Positions 44,405 to 53,283 are shown, counted from the first letter of the stretch. The stretch is 64,000 nt of DNA from Streptomyces cupreus (GCF_014257025.1 NZ_JACMSF010000040.1:1-64000); one strand, 5' to 3'. Numbers and translations: made by a program. The notes: generated by a model from the letters alone, not told the origin.

Positions 44405-44811
44405 GCGCGTGGAGAAGGCGCCTGGGGGTTACGGCCCTGGCCGTCCTGGCCCCCGTCCTGGTATGGCTGGTCGCGGACCCACTACTGGGTCACCGGCTGC
44501 GGATCGCCGACGGCGAGCAGACGCTCGACATCGGCGCCGTGCCCGTGGCGGTCGTCGCAACTCTCGCGTCGCTCTCCGGCTGGGGACTGCTGGCCGCCCT
44601 GGAGCGGTTCGGGACGCGGCGCGCCCGCGCCATCTGGACCGGGGTGGCCGGTGCCGTACTGGCCGTGTCCTTCCTGCCGTTCATCGGCGACGGCATGGAC
44701 GGCGGCACCCGGGTCTCCCTCGCTCTGATGCACCTGGCCGTGGCGGCGGTACTGATCCCGGGGCTGGGCGGCAGGTCCCCCGGGGCGGGAGCCGGTGCCG
44801 CAAGGGGGTGA
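44401..44811 (+). CDS. DUF6069 family membrane protein
   Basis: Four-helix membrane protein of 136 residues; GTG start overlaps the tetR stop. Hydrophobic segments are VTALAVLAPVLVWLVADPLL, GAVPVAVVATLASLSGWGLL, ARAIWTGVAGAVLAVSFLPF and SLALMHLAVAAVLIPGLGG. The HLAVAAVLIP block parallels the LHLVPATVMIP block in the second DUF6069 protein at 46.9 kb. The function of the family is unknown; pairing with TetR suggests a drug- or envelope-linked role. Confidence 0.82.
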   Translation: MSAWRRRLGVTALAVLAPVLVWLVADPLLGHRLRIADGEQTLDIGAVPVAVVATLASLSGWGLLAALERFGTRRARAIWTGVAGAVLAVSFLPFIGDGMDGGTRVSLALMHLAVAAVLIPGLGGRSPGAGAGAARG

Positions 44812-44814
44812 CCG

Positions 44815-45066
44815 CCGGCACCAAGTGCGCCGCGAACAGCGCCAGATGGAGGCAGCCCTGCTAGAGCGTCGCGCGGCCGGGGATGACCGTCACAGCGCCC
44901 ACCACGATCGAGAGGAAGAGCGATACCTGGTGGGTGGGGCCGAGGCCCAGCAAGAGCGGACCCTCGTGCCAGATCGCTGCGATGGCCACCGCCCGGGACG
45001 GTCAGACCGATGCTGGCGATGTCGGAGCCGTAAGCGACGTCGGGGGAGGTCTGGGGTGCGGTCGGA
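44815..45066 (-). pseudogene. Calcium:proton antiporter C-terminal remnant
   Basis: Minus-strand pieces read QTSPDVAYGSDIASIGLTVP, then in another frame AIAAIWHEGPLLLGLGPTHQ and VSLFLSIVVGAVTVIPGRAT. These match the C-terminal helices of ChaA/CaCA antiporters. A frameshift separates the pieces, a TAG (44861-44863) interrupts before QGCLHLALFAAHL, and the N-terminal two thirds are missing. Confidence 0.6.
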
Positions 45067-45180
45067 GACCCACTCTCGCGGGGGCGTCATAGCCTTCGAC
45101 ATGCTTGGCGGCCGTGCGCCCCATCCACGACGAGAGCAGGGCTCTGGTCGAGGGGCTGATCGCCGAGATCGCCCCCCTGA

Positions 45181-45470
45181 CTACTCCGGGTTGCACTGGG
45201 CGAGGACCGTGCCCGGATAGCTGACCCGGGCGATGAGTAGTCGGAGGGCTGGGCCCGCATCCAGTTGGTGGGCGTGATCTGCAGCGTCCACTTGGAGACG
45301 GCGTGCACCCAGACCCACCTGGCGCCCTGGATCAGGCTGTCGTATTCGATGCGGCAGTCGGTGGGCATCGCCCGGCCGGCGGCGTTCCTGGCCCACAGCG
45401 TCTCGATCCCGCCCACCGGCGTGCCGCAGGCGTCCAGCACAGCGATGCTGCTGTACGTACGCTCGAACAT
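45181..45470 (-). pseudogene. Small hypothetical protein, frameshifted at the C-terminus
   Basis: ATG at 45470 opens a frame reading MFERTYSSIAVLDACGTPVG, IEYDSLIQGARWVWVHAVSK and NWMRAQPSDY. The natural end LIARVSYPGTVLAQCNPE is in another frame; one missing C near 45240 explains it. Restored length is 96 residues. No function is known. Confidence 0.55.
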
Positions 45471-45790
45471 GACCGGCGCCTCCCGTAATTGTGGCGCTCC
45501 TGCCACGCACAGTGACGGTGGCGGCAACCCGCGCCGACTTACGAGCGAGGCGCTGGACCGTGCGTCCATGCCCGCCGCGCCGTCGTGAACCAGGCGACGC
45601 CGGCACGCGCCAGGCGGTCGCGCACCCGCTCCCACTCCAGCGGACCCGCGCCCTTCTCGCCGTAGCGCGCGTCGTGCTCCGCCACCGGATCCGTCACTGG
45701 AGCAGCCATACCGACCGACCTGGTGATGAGTTTTCGCGCCCGCACCCGTCACACCTACGACGGGACACGACGAGGCGGAAGGATGACGTG

Positions 45791-46789
45791 ATGAGTGCGG
45801 ACACGCGGCTGGAGGAGCTGGGCGTGAGCGGTCTGGGCGAGGTCGACGAGCCGGCGTTCTCGGGGCTGGCGGAGCGGCACCGGCGGGAGCTGCACGTGCA
45901 CTGCTACCGGATGCTCGGGTCGTTCGAGGACGCCGAGGACACCGTGCAGGAGACGTTCCTCCGAGCCTGGCGGCGGCGGGAGACCTTCGAGGGGCGGTCG
46001 ACATTCCGGGCCTGGCTGTACGGGATCGCCACCAACGCCTGCCTGGACCTGCTCGCCAAGTGCCGCCCGGAGCCTGCGACCGGCGGCGAGGTGCTGTGGC
46101 TGCAGCCCTACCCGGACCGGCTGCTCGACGAGCTGCCCGCGGGTGACGCGGACGAGCCGGAGACCGTCGCCGTCGCGCGGGAGACGATCGAGCTGGCATA
46201 CCTGGTCGCAGTCCAGCACCTCGCGCCGCGCCCGCGGGCCGTGCTGATCCTGCGGGACGCGCTCGGCTGGCCGGCCAAGGACGTCGCGAAGCTCCTCGGG
46301 GACTCCGTCAACTCCGTGAACAGCGCGCTGCAGCGGGCCCGCGCCGGCATGCGGGAGCACCTGCCCGCCGAGCGGCAGGACTGGACCGGCGGCGAGGAGG
46401 ACGCCAGGACGCGCGAGCTGGTGCGCCGCTTCACCGACGCCAGCGTGGCCACGGACATCCCGGCGCTCGCGGCGATGCTGCGGGACGACGTCCGCTGCTC
46501 GATGCCGCCCACGCCGGGCCTGTACGTCGGCCGCGACACGGTCGTGAACAGCTGGGTCGAGGATGGCTTCGAGGGCATGAAGGGCCTGCGCGGCGTCCCC
46601 ACCTCGGTGAACCGGCAGCCCGCCGTCGCCTTCTACCTCTGGCGGAAGCAGGAGGACGCGTACCTGCCGCTGACGATCGACGTCCTGCGCGTCACCGGCG
46701 GTGCGATCACCGAGATCGTCACGTTCCACGACGACCAGTTCCCGCGGCTGGGGCTGCCGGAGCGCCTGCCGGCGGACGGCACGGAGTAG
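45791..46789 (+). CDS. ECF-like sigma factor with SnoaL-like C-terminal domain
   Basis: Sigma-70-family factor of 332 residues. Region 2 reads ERHRRELHVHCYRMLGSFED, AEDTVQETFLRAWRRR and FRAWLYGIATNACLDLLAKC; region 4 reads LILRDALGWPAKDVAKLLGD with SVNSVNSALQRARAGMREHL. A ~120-residue C-terminal domain of the SnoaL/NTF2 type follows (RFTDASVATDIPALAAMLRD, LTIDVLRVTGGAITEIVTFH), as in the SigG/TIGR02960 group. No anti-sigma gene is adjacent, consistent with control through the C-terminal domain. Start ATG at 45791 after AAGGA. The DUF6069 gene 117 bp downstream may be in its regulon. Confidence 0.92.
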   Translation: MSADTRLEELGVSGLGEVDEPAFSGLAERHRRELHVHCYRMLGSFEDAEDTVQETFLRAWRRRETFEGRSTFRAWLYGIATNACLDLLAKCRPEPATGGEVLWLQPYPDRLLDELPAGDADEPETVAVARETIELAYLVAVQHLAPRPRAVLILRDALGWPAKDVAKLLGDSVNSVNSALQRARAGMREHLPAERQDWTGGEEDARTRELVRRFTDASVATDIPALAAMLRDDVRCSMPPTPGLYVGRDTVVNSWVEDGFEGMKGLRGVPTSVNRQPAVAFYLWRKQEDAYLPLTIDVLRVTGGAITEIVTFHDDQFPRLGLPERLPADGTE

Positions 46790-46905
46790 GTCCCGGTGTG
46801 GACGCTCACGCGGCGAGGGCGCGCATCGTCACCCCCATGGGCCAGGACCTTTACATGCCGGTCAACACAGCCCGTACGCCAGTTACCGAATGAGGGAGGA
46901 ACGAC

Positions 46906-47364
46906 ATGAACAGGATGAATGACACCGGGGTTGTCGCAGGCCAGGCATCGGGCCGGACCAGCCACACCCACCCACTTCGCGGGCTCGCCGGCACCGGTTT
47001 CATTGCCACGCTCGCAGCGATGGTGGCCACCACTCTCGCCGCTGCGCTTGCCCAGGCCGTTGGCGTCGACTTCGAGGTCCCCGATGGGGGCGAGACGATC
47101 CCGTTGTCAGGGTTCGCCGTGGTGACCGGCTTCTTCTCGGTCGTGGGCATCGTCATTGCCGTCGCTCTTCTTCGGTGGAGCGCTCGCCCCGCCGAGCGAT
47201 TCGTGAGGACGGCAGTGTCGCTCACCGCGATCTCGTTGGTTCCGCCCCTCCTCTCCGGGGCGAACACCGCCACCACCACCGCCCTCCTCGGGCTGCACCT
47301 CGTCCCTGCGACGGTGATGATCCCCACCCTGGCGCGGAGCCTCCGCACCCGGACCGATAGGTGA
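46906..47364 (+). CDS. DUF6069 family membrane protein (second copy)
   Basis: Four-helix membrane protein of 152 residues, start after GAGGGAGGAACGAC. Helices are LAGTGFIATLAAMVATTLAA, LSGFAVVTGFFSVVGIVIAV, VRTAVSLTAISLVPPLLSGA and TTTALLGLHLVPATVMIPTL. It is a paralogue of the protein at 44401 and lies just after the sigma factor. Function unknown. Confidence 0.82.
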   Translation: MNRMNDTGVVAGQASGRTSHTHPLRGLAGTGFIATLAAMVATTLAAALAQAVGVDFEVPDGGETIPLSGFAVVTGFFSVVGIVIAVALLRWSARPAERFVRTAVSLTAISLVPPLLSGANTATTTALLGLHLVPATVMIPTLARSLRTRTDR

Positions 47365-47431
47365 CTGAAGGCCACCTGGCCGAGGCGGTGGAAGAGGCTG
47401 GCTTTTCCTCTGGACGCTGGGCCTGGCTGGG

Positions 47432-48286
47432 TCAGGGTTTTCCGGCGCCTGGTGCGGGGGCTGGGAACGCCACGACCCGTCCGCTGGGTTGCCGCGGCTC
47501 GGGTCCGTTCCAGGTCTGGCCGACGACGAAGAGGCGGGGGTTGTCGCCGCGGCTGAGTGCGCAGGCGAAGGCGCCGCGGTCCAGATCGAGGGTGGCGAGT
47601 ACCTCACCGCCTTCGCGGACGCGGACGCAGCGCTGGTTGCCGACGTCGGCGTACCAGGCCGCGCCTTCGACATCCATGCAAATGCCGTCCGGGTGGTCGT
47701 CGGGTGTCTGCGCCCACACACGGCGGTTGCCGAGGCGGCCGTGGCTGTCGATGCCGTAGGCGGTGAGCCGGTTCGCATACGACTCGGCAACGATCAGCGT
47801 GGCGCCATCCGGGCTGATCGCCATGCCGTTGGGGAACGCGAGGTCGTCGGCAACTTGATGGACGTTGCCGTCCGGCGTGACGAGCACGATCAAGCCCGGC
47901 GCGAACTCACCGCCGGGAAAGGGGAAACCGATGGTGTTGACATAGGCGTTGCCCCGGTCGTCGACCACGATGTCGTTCCACGGCTTCTCCGAGACCTTGG
48001 AAAGGTCGGCATGCTGGACGAGTGATCCGTCGGGTTCATGACGCAGCAGCCGTCGTTGTGCCGAATCCACGACGAGCAGTCGCCCGTCGGGGAGGAAGTC
48101 GATGCACATCGGGAACGACGGAACGGTTACTACCACCTCATGGTGGCCGTCGGCGTCAAGTGCGATTACCTGGTGCGCGCCCCAGTCGGAGAACCAGAGT
48201 TGCTCGTTGTGCCAGCGGGGTGACTCGCCGAACACGATGCCTTCCATCAGTACTTCGGGTGTGCTCATTACTTCGGGTGCGCTCAT
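47432..48286 (-). CDS. SMP-30/gluconolactonase-family protein
   Basis: Beta-propeller lactonase of 284 residues. ATG at 48286 follows GGAGAG. The metal-binding Glu is in GIVFGESPRWHNEQLWFSDW, then DRGNAYVNTIGFPF with the Asn, DLAFPNGMAISPDGATLIVA with the Asn-Gly, and DHPDGICMDVEGAAWYADVG with the Asp. These are the family's divalent-metal ligands. It would hydrolyse a sugar or other lactone. It converges on the DUF6069 gene. Confidence 0.92.
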   Translation of the reverse strand: MSAPEVMSTPEVLMEGIVFGESPRWHNEQLWFSDWGAHQVIALDADGHHEVVVTVPSFPMCIDFLPDGRLLVVDSAQRRLLRHEPDGSLVQHADLSKVSEKPWNDIVVDDRGNAYVNTIGFPFPGGEFAPGLIVLVTPDGNVHQVADDLAFPNGMAISPDGATLIVAESYANRLTAYGIDSHGRLGNRRVWAQTPDDHPDGICMDVEGAAWYADVGNQRCVRVREGGEVLATLDLDRGAFACALSRGDNPRLFVVGQTWNGPEPRQPSGRVVAFPAPAPGAGKP

Positions 48287-48380
48287 GTGCTTCTCTCCTC
48301 GCTTGGTAGAGGGATAGACCTGCCCGGGCACGGGAACTCATCGCGGTCTGCACCGTGATTCGGAGCCAGGCTGTTGCGTC

Positions 48381-48800
48381 TCAGGCCGCGAGATGCAGCA
48401 GGGAGGCGGCCCCAGGGTGGGCGGTCTTGCCACGGGTGGGGCGTTGTCGCTGCCGAGGCCGCGCCAGCGCAAGGTCCGCGTTGAGTTGTTCGCGTGCCTG
48501 GCGGCAGCTTGTTAGCACCTGGTCTTGTGCGTACCGCGGTCGGCGCCTGCTCACGGCCCAGCCGGCGACAGTGGCCCAGGCCGGCCCGGCGGCGATCAGT
48601 CCGGCGAAGGCTGCCTGGGTGCGTGCGGGGAGGGGCTGCGGCTCGGTCGCCCACATCAGGGCGATGAGCAGCGCTGCGCACCCTCCCGCAAGACCCACGG
48701 CCACGTACCGCATCCGGGAACGCAGTGAGACTTCCGCCGCCAGCGCGCTCTCCAGCTCGGCGGGCACGCCTCGGTGCGCTCCGTAGTCCTGCTCAGTCAT
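48381..48800 (-). CDS. Small membrane protein coupled to a truncated sigma factor
   Basis: A 139-residue protein with two hydrophobic helices (RYVAVGLAGGCAALLIALMW and AAFAGLIAAGPAWATVAGWA) and a basic C-terminal tail (RPRQRQRPTRGKT). Its ATG overlaps the stop of the sigma-like gene (ATGA at 48797-48800). This is the place an anti-sigma factor would take, but no zinc-binding anti-sigma motif (HxxxCxxC) is present. Role unknown. Confidence 0.72.
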   Translation of the reverse strand: MTEQDYGAHRGVPAELESALAAEVSLRSRMRYVAVGLAGGCAALLIALMWATEPQPLPARTQAAFAGLIAAGPAWATVAGWAVSRRRPRYAQDQVLTSCRQAREQLNADLALARPRQRQRPTRGKTAHPGAASLLHLAA

Positions 48801-49057
48801 GTCTCGTAGCCCTTTCGGTGAGGACGTCGCGCAGAATGCGACGCGCGCGGTGCAGCCTGCTCCCGCAGATGGCCGGCCACCGTGCGCCGGGCGATGGTGA
48901 ACAACCAGGGAGCGTCGGTCCGGCTCTCGCAGCCGTGGCAGCCCGCGCATAACGGAACCCACACATCCTGCGCAAGATCGTCCGCGACATGCGGTGAGCC
49001 GAGCATGCACCGCAGATAACGCCACAGAGGCAGCTTGGAGCGATCGTCCTTGCTCAC
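48797..49057 (-). pseudogene. ECF sigma factor remnant (region 2 only)
   Basis: GTG at 49057 follows AGGGAGGTGCA. The 86-residue frame reads LWRYLRCMLGSPHVADDLAQ, DVWVPLCAGC and APWLFTIARRTVAGHLREQA, i.e. sigma region 2 with the -10-recognition helix, then ends in an Arg-rich tail and a stop. Region 4 is absent, so it cannot recognise a -35 element. It may be a deletion remnant or a short regulatory product. Confidence 0.62.
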
Positions 49058-49387
49058 TGCACCTCCCTGTCCCGCGTCCCACCTCACCGGAACAGTCGGC
49101 ATCAGCTTCAGAAAGGTTCACAGCCTCGGAGTCATCCGGAACATGACCGCCTTTGGCGGGCAACTTCTTCGGACTCGGACTTCGCACGGGATGGCGTACG
49201 CCGAGTGGTGCTCACGTACGGGTGGGTAGGCCCTTGGCGTGGTCAGCGGAGCCCGTACGGGCCCGTCCTGAGCCGGGCGGTGGCCATCCGGGTGGCTCCT
49301 GCGACAGCCCTGGTTGCCGTCGCGCGGTTACCCGATCAGACCCGTCTGGCCTCTTACGCGGATTCCGCCAGCGCGGAACGGGATTTG

Positions 49388-50320
49388 TCAGCGTCGCGGC
49401 CGACTTACGGGATCGGCGCCGGCTCGCCGCCACTGTGCGGGGCTCATTCCGTGCACCTTGCCGAAGGTGCGGGCGAAGTAGCCGGCGTCCGGGAAGCCCA
49501 CTTGCCTGCCTATCTCGCTGATCGGCAGTTGGGTCGCGGCCAGCAGGCGCCGGGCTTGCACCATCCGCCGCTCGGTGATCCACTCCTGCACGGTACGTCC
49601 GGTCCGTCGGCGTACCGTCGAGGTGAGGTGGCCCGGGGAAACGCTGACCGCGGCGGCCACGTCGCGCAGTGACAGAGGCTGTGGGTAGCGCTGCTCGATG
49701 ACCTCGAACACCTCGGCGAGCAATGGTTCCCGGTTCTCGCGCAGGTCGCCCACGACATCGGCGGCGAGCCGGGACACTCCGACCAGCAGCAGCGTCAGAT
49801 GGGCCGACACGGCCTCCCGGTAGCCGTCCCGGCGTTGCGCCAATTCGCCGTGCAGGGCCTGGATCCGGGCGGCCCACTCGGGCCGGTCCGGTTCGGGCAC
49901 CCGCAACCGCAGGGCGCCGATCGCGCCGCCGCGCACGAACGGGAACAGAAGTGGGTGCGTGCGCCAGGCCAGGTGGGCTCCGGGGACGTCCGGGCCGAGC
50001 GCGTCGGCGGTGAAGAACACGCCCCAGCCGTGGGCGTGGGCCAGGTCGGTGGCGTGGATGTGGCCCATCACGTCGCCGGGCGCGATCACGAACAGGTCGC
50101 CGGCCTCGATCGGCCAGGCCCGCCGGCCAGTGCGCAGCAGCCCGCCGGTGGTCTGGAAGTACGCCAGGCCGGGGAAGTCGTGTGCGTGCTCCTCGAAGGT
50201 GCCGGTGCTCTCCCAGCCGTGCTCCAGTCGCCAGGTCGCCACGGGCAGCTCTCCGGGTGCCGGCAGCATCGAGTAGGTCGCCGGCCGGTCCCGGCTGGGC
50301 GCCTTACGCACGGTCTTCAC
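49388..50320 (-). CDS. AraC-family transcriptional regulator with cupin domain
   Basis: A 310-residue regulator. The N-terminal ~170 residues form a cupin-like ligand domain (EEHAHDFPGLAYFQTTGGLL, WPIEAGDLFVIAPGDVMGHI). The C-terminal double helix-turn-helix reads LSLRDVAAAVSVSPGHLTST, LLAATQLPISEIGRQVGFPD and AGYFARTFGKVHGMSPAQWR. It is divergent from the methyltransferase gene with 70 bp between them, so it may control that gene. Inducer unknown. Confidence 0.92.
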   Translation of the reverse strand: MKTVRKAPSRDRPATYSMLPAPGELPVATWRLEHGWESTGTFEEHAHDFPGLAYFQTTGGLLRTGRRAWPIEAGDLFVIAPGDVMGHIHATDLAHAHGWGVFFTADALGPDVPGAHLAWRTHPLLFPFVRGGAIGALRLRVPEPDRPEWAARIQALHGELAQRRDGYREAVSAHLTLLLVGVSRLAADVVGDLRENREPLLAEVFEVIEQRYPQPLSLRDVAAAVSVSPGHLTSTVRRRTGRTVQEWITERRMVQARRLLAATQLPISEIGRQVGFPDAGYFARTFGKVHGMSPAQWRRAGADPVSRPRR

Positions 50321-50390
50321 CGTCGAATCGTCCCACTGGAGCCGTAAATCGGTACAGGCCCGCAGCTCCAGGCGCGGTCAGAATGAATCC

Positions 50391-51089
50391 ATGGCCGAAA
50401 AAACTTCTCAGCCGCTCACCGAGCGGGAGTACATCCCGGGTTTGGGCAAGCACTTCCTGACGCCGCTCTACGACGTGGTGCACCACGTGTTCGGGCTGCG
50501 CCCGATTCACCAGGAGATGATCAGGCTGGCCGGGTTGCGGGACGGGCACCGGGTGCTGGACGTCGGCTGCGGCACCGGGAACCTGCTGCGGGCGACCGGT
50601 CAGCGATACCGGAACGTGGACCTCGTCGGCCTGGACCCTGACCCCAAGGCGCTGGCCCGCGCCGGTCGCAAGGCCCGGCGGGTCGGCCTCACCGTGCGGC
50701 TGGACCGCGGGTTCGCCCAGGAACTGCCTTATGGCGACGGTTCGTTCGACCGGGTCTTCTCCAGCTTGATGCTGCACCACCTGGACAGTACGTCGAAGGA
50801 CGCGCTGCTTGCCGAAGTGCGCCGGGTGCTGCGGCCCGAGGGGCTGCTGGTCCTGGCCGACGCGGTGTTCGACGAGCACGGGCATGACCACTGGCACGGC
50901 CGAGGGCACCGGCAGGCCGGGATGCGCGGTCGGGTGGGCGAACAGTTGCGCGACAATGTCGGTGACGCCGTGTCGCAGCGGATCGCCGCAGCCGGCTTCA
51001 CTGTGGAGCCGACCCGCACCATGGCCCTGCGGATTGGTGGAAAAGTCGGCATCGAACTGGCCCGCCCGACCGGGCCGGGCCAGAAATAG
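50391..51089 (+). CDS. Class I SAM-dependent methyltransferase
   Basis: Soluble methyltransferase of 232 residues. SAM motif I is VLDVGCGTGNLLR, acidic loop VGLDPDPKALARA, motif II-like LPYGDGSFDRVFSSLMLHHL, and EVRRVLRPEGLLVLADAVFD at motif III. It resembles the UbiE/Coq5 type. A His-rich tract (DEHGHDHWHGRGHRQ) follows, which could bind metal but may simply be a surface loop. The divergent AraC regulator is its likely control. Substrate unknown. Confidence 0.9.
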   Translation: MAEKTSQPLTEREYIPGLGKHFLTPLYDVVHHVFGLRPIHQEMIRLAGLRDGHRVLDVGCGTGNLLRATGQRYRNVDLVGLDPDPKALARAGRKARRVGLTVRLDRGFAQELPYGDGSFDRVFSSLMLHHLDSTSKDALLAEVRRVLRPEGLLVLADAVFDEHGHDHWHGRGHRQAGMRGRVGEQLRDNVGDAVSQRIAAAGFTVEPTRTMALRIGGKVGIELARPTGPGQK

Positions 51090-51356
51090 TCCCGGGTCAG
51101 ACGGCTTGGCGCCGAGCATGGCCAACACGGTTGACAGGGGACAAAGCCACCGCGGCGATTCACGGCCCCCTCACCGTGGCTTCCGCACCCCTGACACACC
51201 ACCGGGGCAGGAAAGCGCCGGTGGACGGTGGGCCGGCTCGGTCCGATCACCGAGAGAGGCGCTCAACAAGAGCCGCCATGCCCAGCGCGCAGCATGGCCG
51301 TACTCCTCGTTTCCGCGCCGGTGTGGGAGGCTCTCGGTAGTCCTCTGCCTGGCGCG

Positions 51357-51797
51357 TTATGGATGTTCGCGTGCCGGACTCATTGGACGGTGCTCACGGT
51401 TCGCCCCGGCCAGGATGCGGCAGATGTCGGAGTCGGTGCAGTCGGACGGGTCCGTCGCGGCGGCGCGCTCGGCGAGGCCGCGCAGGGCGGCGCGGGTCGT
51501 GCGCAGTTCGTCCAGACGGCGCTCGATGTCGGCGAGGTGCTGGTCGATGAGTGCCGTGACGTGGGCGCAGGGGGCGGCTCCGGCGTCGCGCAGGGCGAGG
51601 ACGGAGCGGATCTCGGCGAGGGTGAGCCCGGCGCCCTGGGCGACGCGGATGAACGCCAGACGCTGTGCCGTCCGCTCCGGGTAGTCGCGGTAGCCGCCCG
51701 GGGTGCGGGGCGGCTCCGGCACGAGTCCGGCGTGCTCGTAGAAGCGGATGGTCTTGGTGGTCAGCCCGCTGACGGCGGCGAGGTCACCGATGCGCAT
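51357..51797 (-). CDS. MerR-family heavy-metal-responsive regulator
   Basis: A 146-residue MerR activator. The winged helix reads MRIGDLAAVSGLTTKTIRFY with EHAGLVPEPPRTPGGYRDY; a dimerisation coiled coil follows. Metal-site Cys lie in APCAHV and DPSDCTDSDIC, matching the three-Cys pattern of mercury, lead and cadmium sensors. It is divergent from a thioredoxin-fold gene, with a MerR-type operator between them. Metal or thiol stress sensing is inferred from the Cys residues and operator geometry. Confidence 0.9.
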   Translation of the reverse strand: MRIGDLAAVSGLTTKTIRFYEHAGLVPEPPRTPGGYRDYPERTAQRLAFIRVAQGAGLTLAEIRSVLALRDAGAAPCAHVTALIDQHLADIERRLDELRTTRAALRGLAERAAATDPSDCTDSDICRILAGANREHRPMSPAREHP

Positions 51798-51813
51798 GCC
51801 TCCAGGCTAGCCC

Positions 51814-51845
51814 TTGACCTTCCAGTCCACTGGAAGGTCTACGTT
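51814..51845 (+). promoter_or_regulatory. MerR-type promoter with 20-bp spacer and dyad operator
   Basis: -35 TTGACC (51814-51819) and -10 TACGTT (51840-51845) are separated by 20 bp, the over-long spacing that MerR proteins correct by DNA distortion. Between and overlapping them is a dyad with perfect 11-bp arms (GACCTTCCAGT) and a 2-bp centre, 51816-51839. It points at the gene starting at 51886. Confidence 0.88.
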
Positions 51846-51885
51846 CCTCGGAAGAGAAGCAGGAGATGAGACAGGAGGGCGTGTC

Positions 51886-52224
51886 ATGGAACAGCGCGCG
51901 GGTGTGAGGATCTCGGTCCTGGCGGTGCCCGGCTGCCCGAACGCTCCGCTCGTATGTGAGCGGATCGCGGCCGTGCTCGCGGGGCGCGCCGTGCCGGTGG
52001 AGGTGGTTGAGGTGCCCGACGAGACCGCAGCCGCGCGGTGGGACATGAAGGGTTCCCCCACCGTTCTGCTCAACGGTGCCGATCCGTTCGCCGTCCCGGG
52101 CGCCCGGCCCAGCATCTCGTGCCGCCTGTACCGCAATGTCGACGGTACGAGCGAAGGCGCCCCGAGTGTCACGGACCTGCGCCGGGCCCTGGCGGCTGCC
52201 GGTCTGTCTGAGGTGGCTGGTTAG
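51886..52224 (+). CDS. Thioredoxin-fold protein under MerR control
   Basis: A 112-residue protein with ATG at 51886 after ACAGGAGGGC. ISVLAVPGCPNAPLVCERIA starts a thioredoxin-like fold with Cys-Pro and a second Cys five residues on; MKGSPTVLLNGADPF contains the cis-Pro loop; ISCRLYRN adds another Cys. Relatives are often labelled alkylmercury lyase, but the Cys/Asp triad of MerB is not evident here. It likely exchanges thiols or binds metal in response to the MerR signal. Next downstream is a MauE/DoxX-like membrane protein. Confidence 0.82.
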   Translation: MEQRAGVRISVLAVPGCPNAPLVCERIAAVLAGRAVPVEVVEVPDETAAARWDMKGSPTVLLNGADPFAVPGARPSISCRLYRNVDGTSEGAPSVTDLRRALAAAGLSEVAG

Positions 52225-52343
52225 AGCTGAGGCGGTTCGGACCGGGGCGGTGGCACGCTGCGGCGGATCCTCCGGAGGGGTGGGACGAGTAGCTTTTGTC
52301 CTAGGTGGTCTCTGCTTCGCCGGCATTCCGCCCGGAGGTCGTC

Positions 52344-52763
52344 ATGGACGTCTTGGTACTTATCGGCCGCATCCTCTTCGCGGCACTCTTCCTCGCCTCG
52401 GCCGCCGGCCACCTCACCAGGACCAGGGCGATGGCCGGGTACGCGGCATCCAGAGGAGTCCCTCTCGCCGTGCCCGCCACGATCGGCAGCGGCTTGCTCA
52501 TTCTCGTCGGCGGATTGAGCGTCTTGCTCGGCATCTGGGCTGACCTGGGCGCGCTGTTGCTGGTCGTCTTCCTGGTGCCCGCCGCGGTGTTGATGCACAG
52601 GTTCTGGAGGGAGCGCGACCCACAGGCCAGGCAAGGGGAGTTGGTCCACTTCCAGAAGGACCTGGCTTTGGCCGGCGCGTCCTTGATGTTGCTCGCGCTC
52701 ATCGCACATGCCGGCACCGACCTGGGCCTGACGATCACGGGCCCTCTCTTTGACCTGCGCTGA
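52344..52763 (+). CDS. MauE/DoxX-family membrane protein
   Basis: Four-helix membrane protein of 139 residues, ATG after GGAGG. Helices: VLIGRILFAALFLASAAGHL, VPATIGSGLLILVGGLSVLL, LGALLLVVFLVPAAVLMHRF and LALAGASLMLLALIAHAG. MauE/DoxX proteins take part in disulfide or quinone redox processes. It follows the thioredoxin-fold gene by 119 bp on the same strand and may share its MerR-controlled transcript. Confidence 0.85.
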   Translation: MDVLVLIGRILFAALFLASAAGHLTRTRAMAGYAASRGVPLAVPATIGSGLLILVGGLSVLLGIWADLGALLLVVFLVPAAVLMHRFWRERDPQARQGELVHFQKDLALAGASLMLLALIAHAGTDLGLTITGPLFDLR

Positions 52764-52931
52764 GGCCACGACCGCACCGGCCGCGTGGGTCGGTGTCCCG
52801 CCCCCTGGGGCGGCCCTCTCCGGCGACGTCGTCACCAACGGACGTCGCCTACTGGGACCCTGGCCAGGCGATCTTGACGTTGCAGCCCTTGACGTCAAGC
52901 GAGTGGAGGGTGCTCCGGTGGCGGAGTCGGA

Positions 52932-53283
52932 TCAGTCGGCTTCGGACGGTCCTGGCGGCGGGTGAGGTGGCGGAGCGCGACGACGACCTGCAGGGCGGCG
53001 GCCGGCCGCAGCAGCGTGGGGCGGGGCCCGCTTGGGCATGGTGCCGCGGCGCAGCGCGAGTGCGGTGACGGTGACGACGGGAAGCGCCCAGGCGGCGACG
53101 GCGGCCGTCCGCAGGGTGCGGCTGGGTTCGTGGCGCAGGGTGAGCCACGTCCAGTAGGCGGCGTCGGCGAAGGTGTCGGCGTAGTCGCCGAAGGGGGATG
53201 CGGTGTCCTGGTGGCGGGCCAGACGGCCGTCGGCGAGGTCGAGGGCGATGGCCAGCGGTCCGGACCAGGGTTTGCCTCGGCCG
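52932..53283 (-). pseudogene. CDP-alcohol phosphatidyltransferase fragment
   Basis: The frame contains LDLADGRLARHQDTASPFGD with YADTFADAA, the complete CDP-OH-P signature (DG-AR-G-D-D), then TLRTAAVAAWALPVVTVTAL. The N-terminal membrane helix before the signature is missing, and the plus-strand SRPBCC fragment begins where it should be. Confidence 0.72.

Noticed and set aside
51886..52224. Alkylmercury lyase label for the thioredoxin-fold protein
   Set aside because: The catalytic Cys-Asp-Cys arrangement of MerB is not evident; only a general thiol fold is supported.
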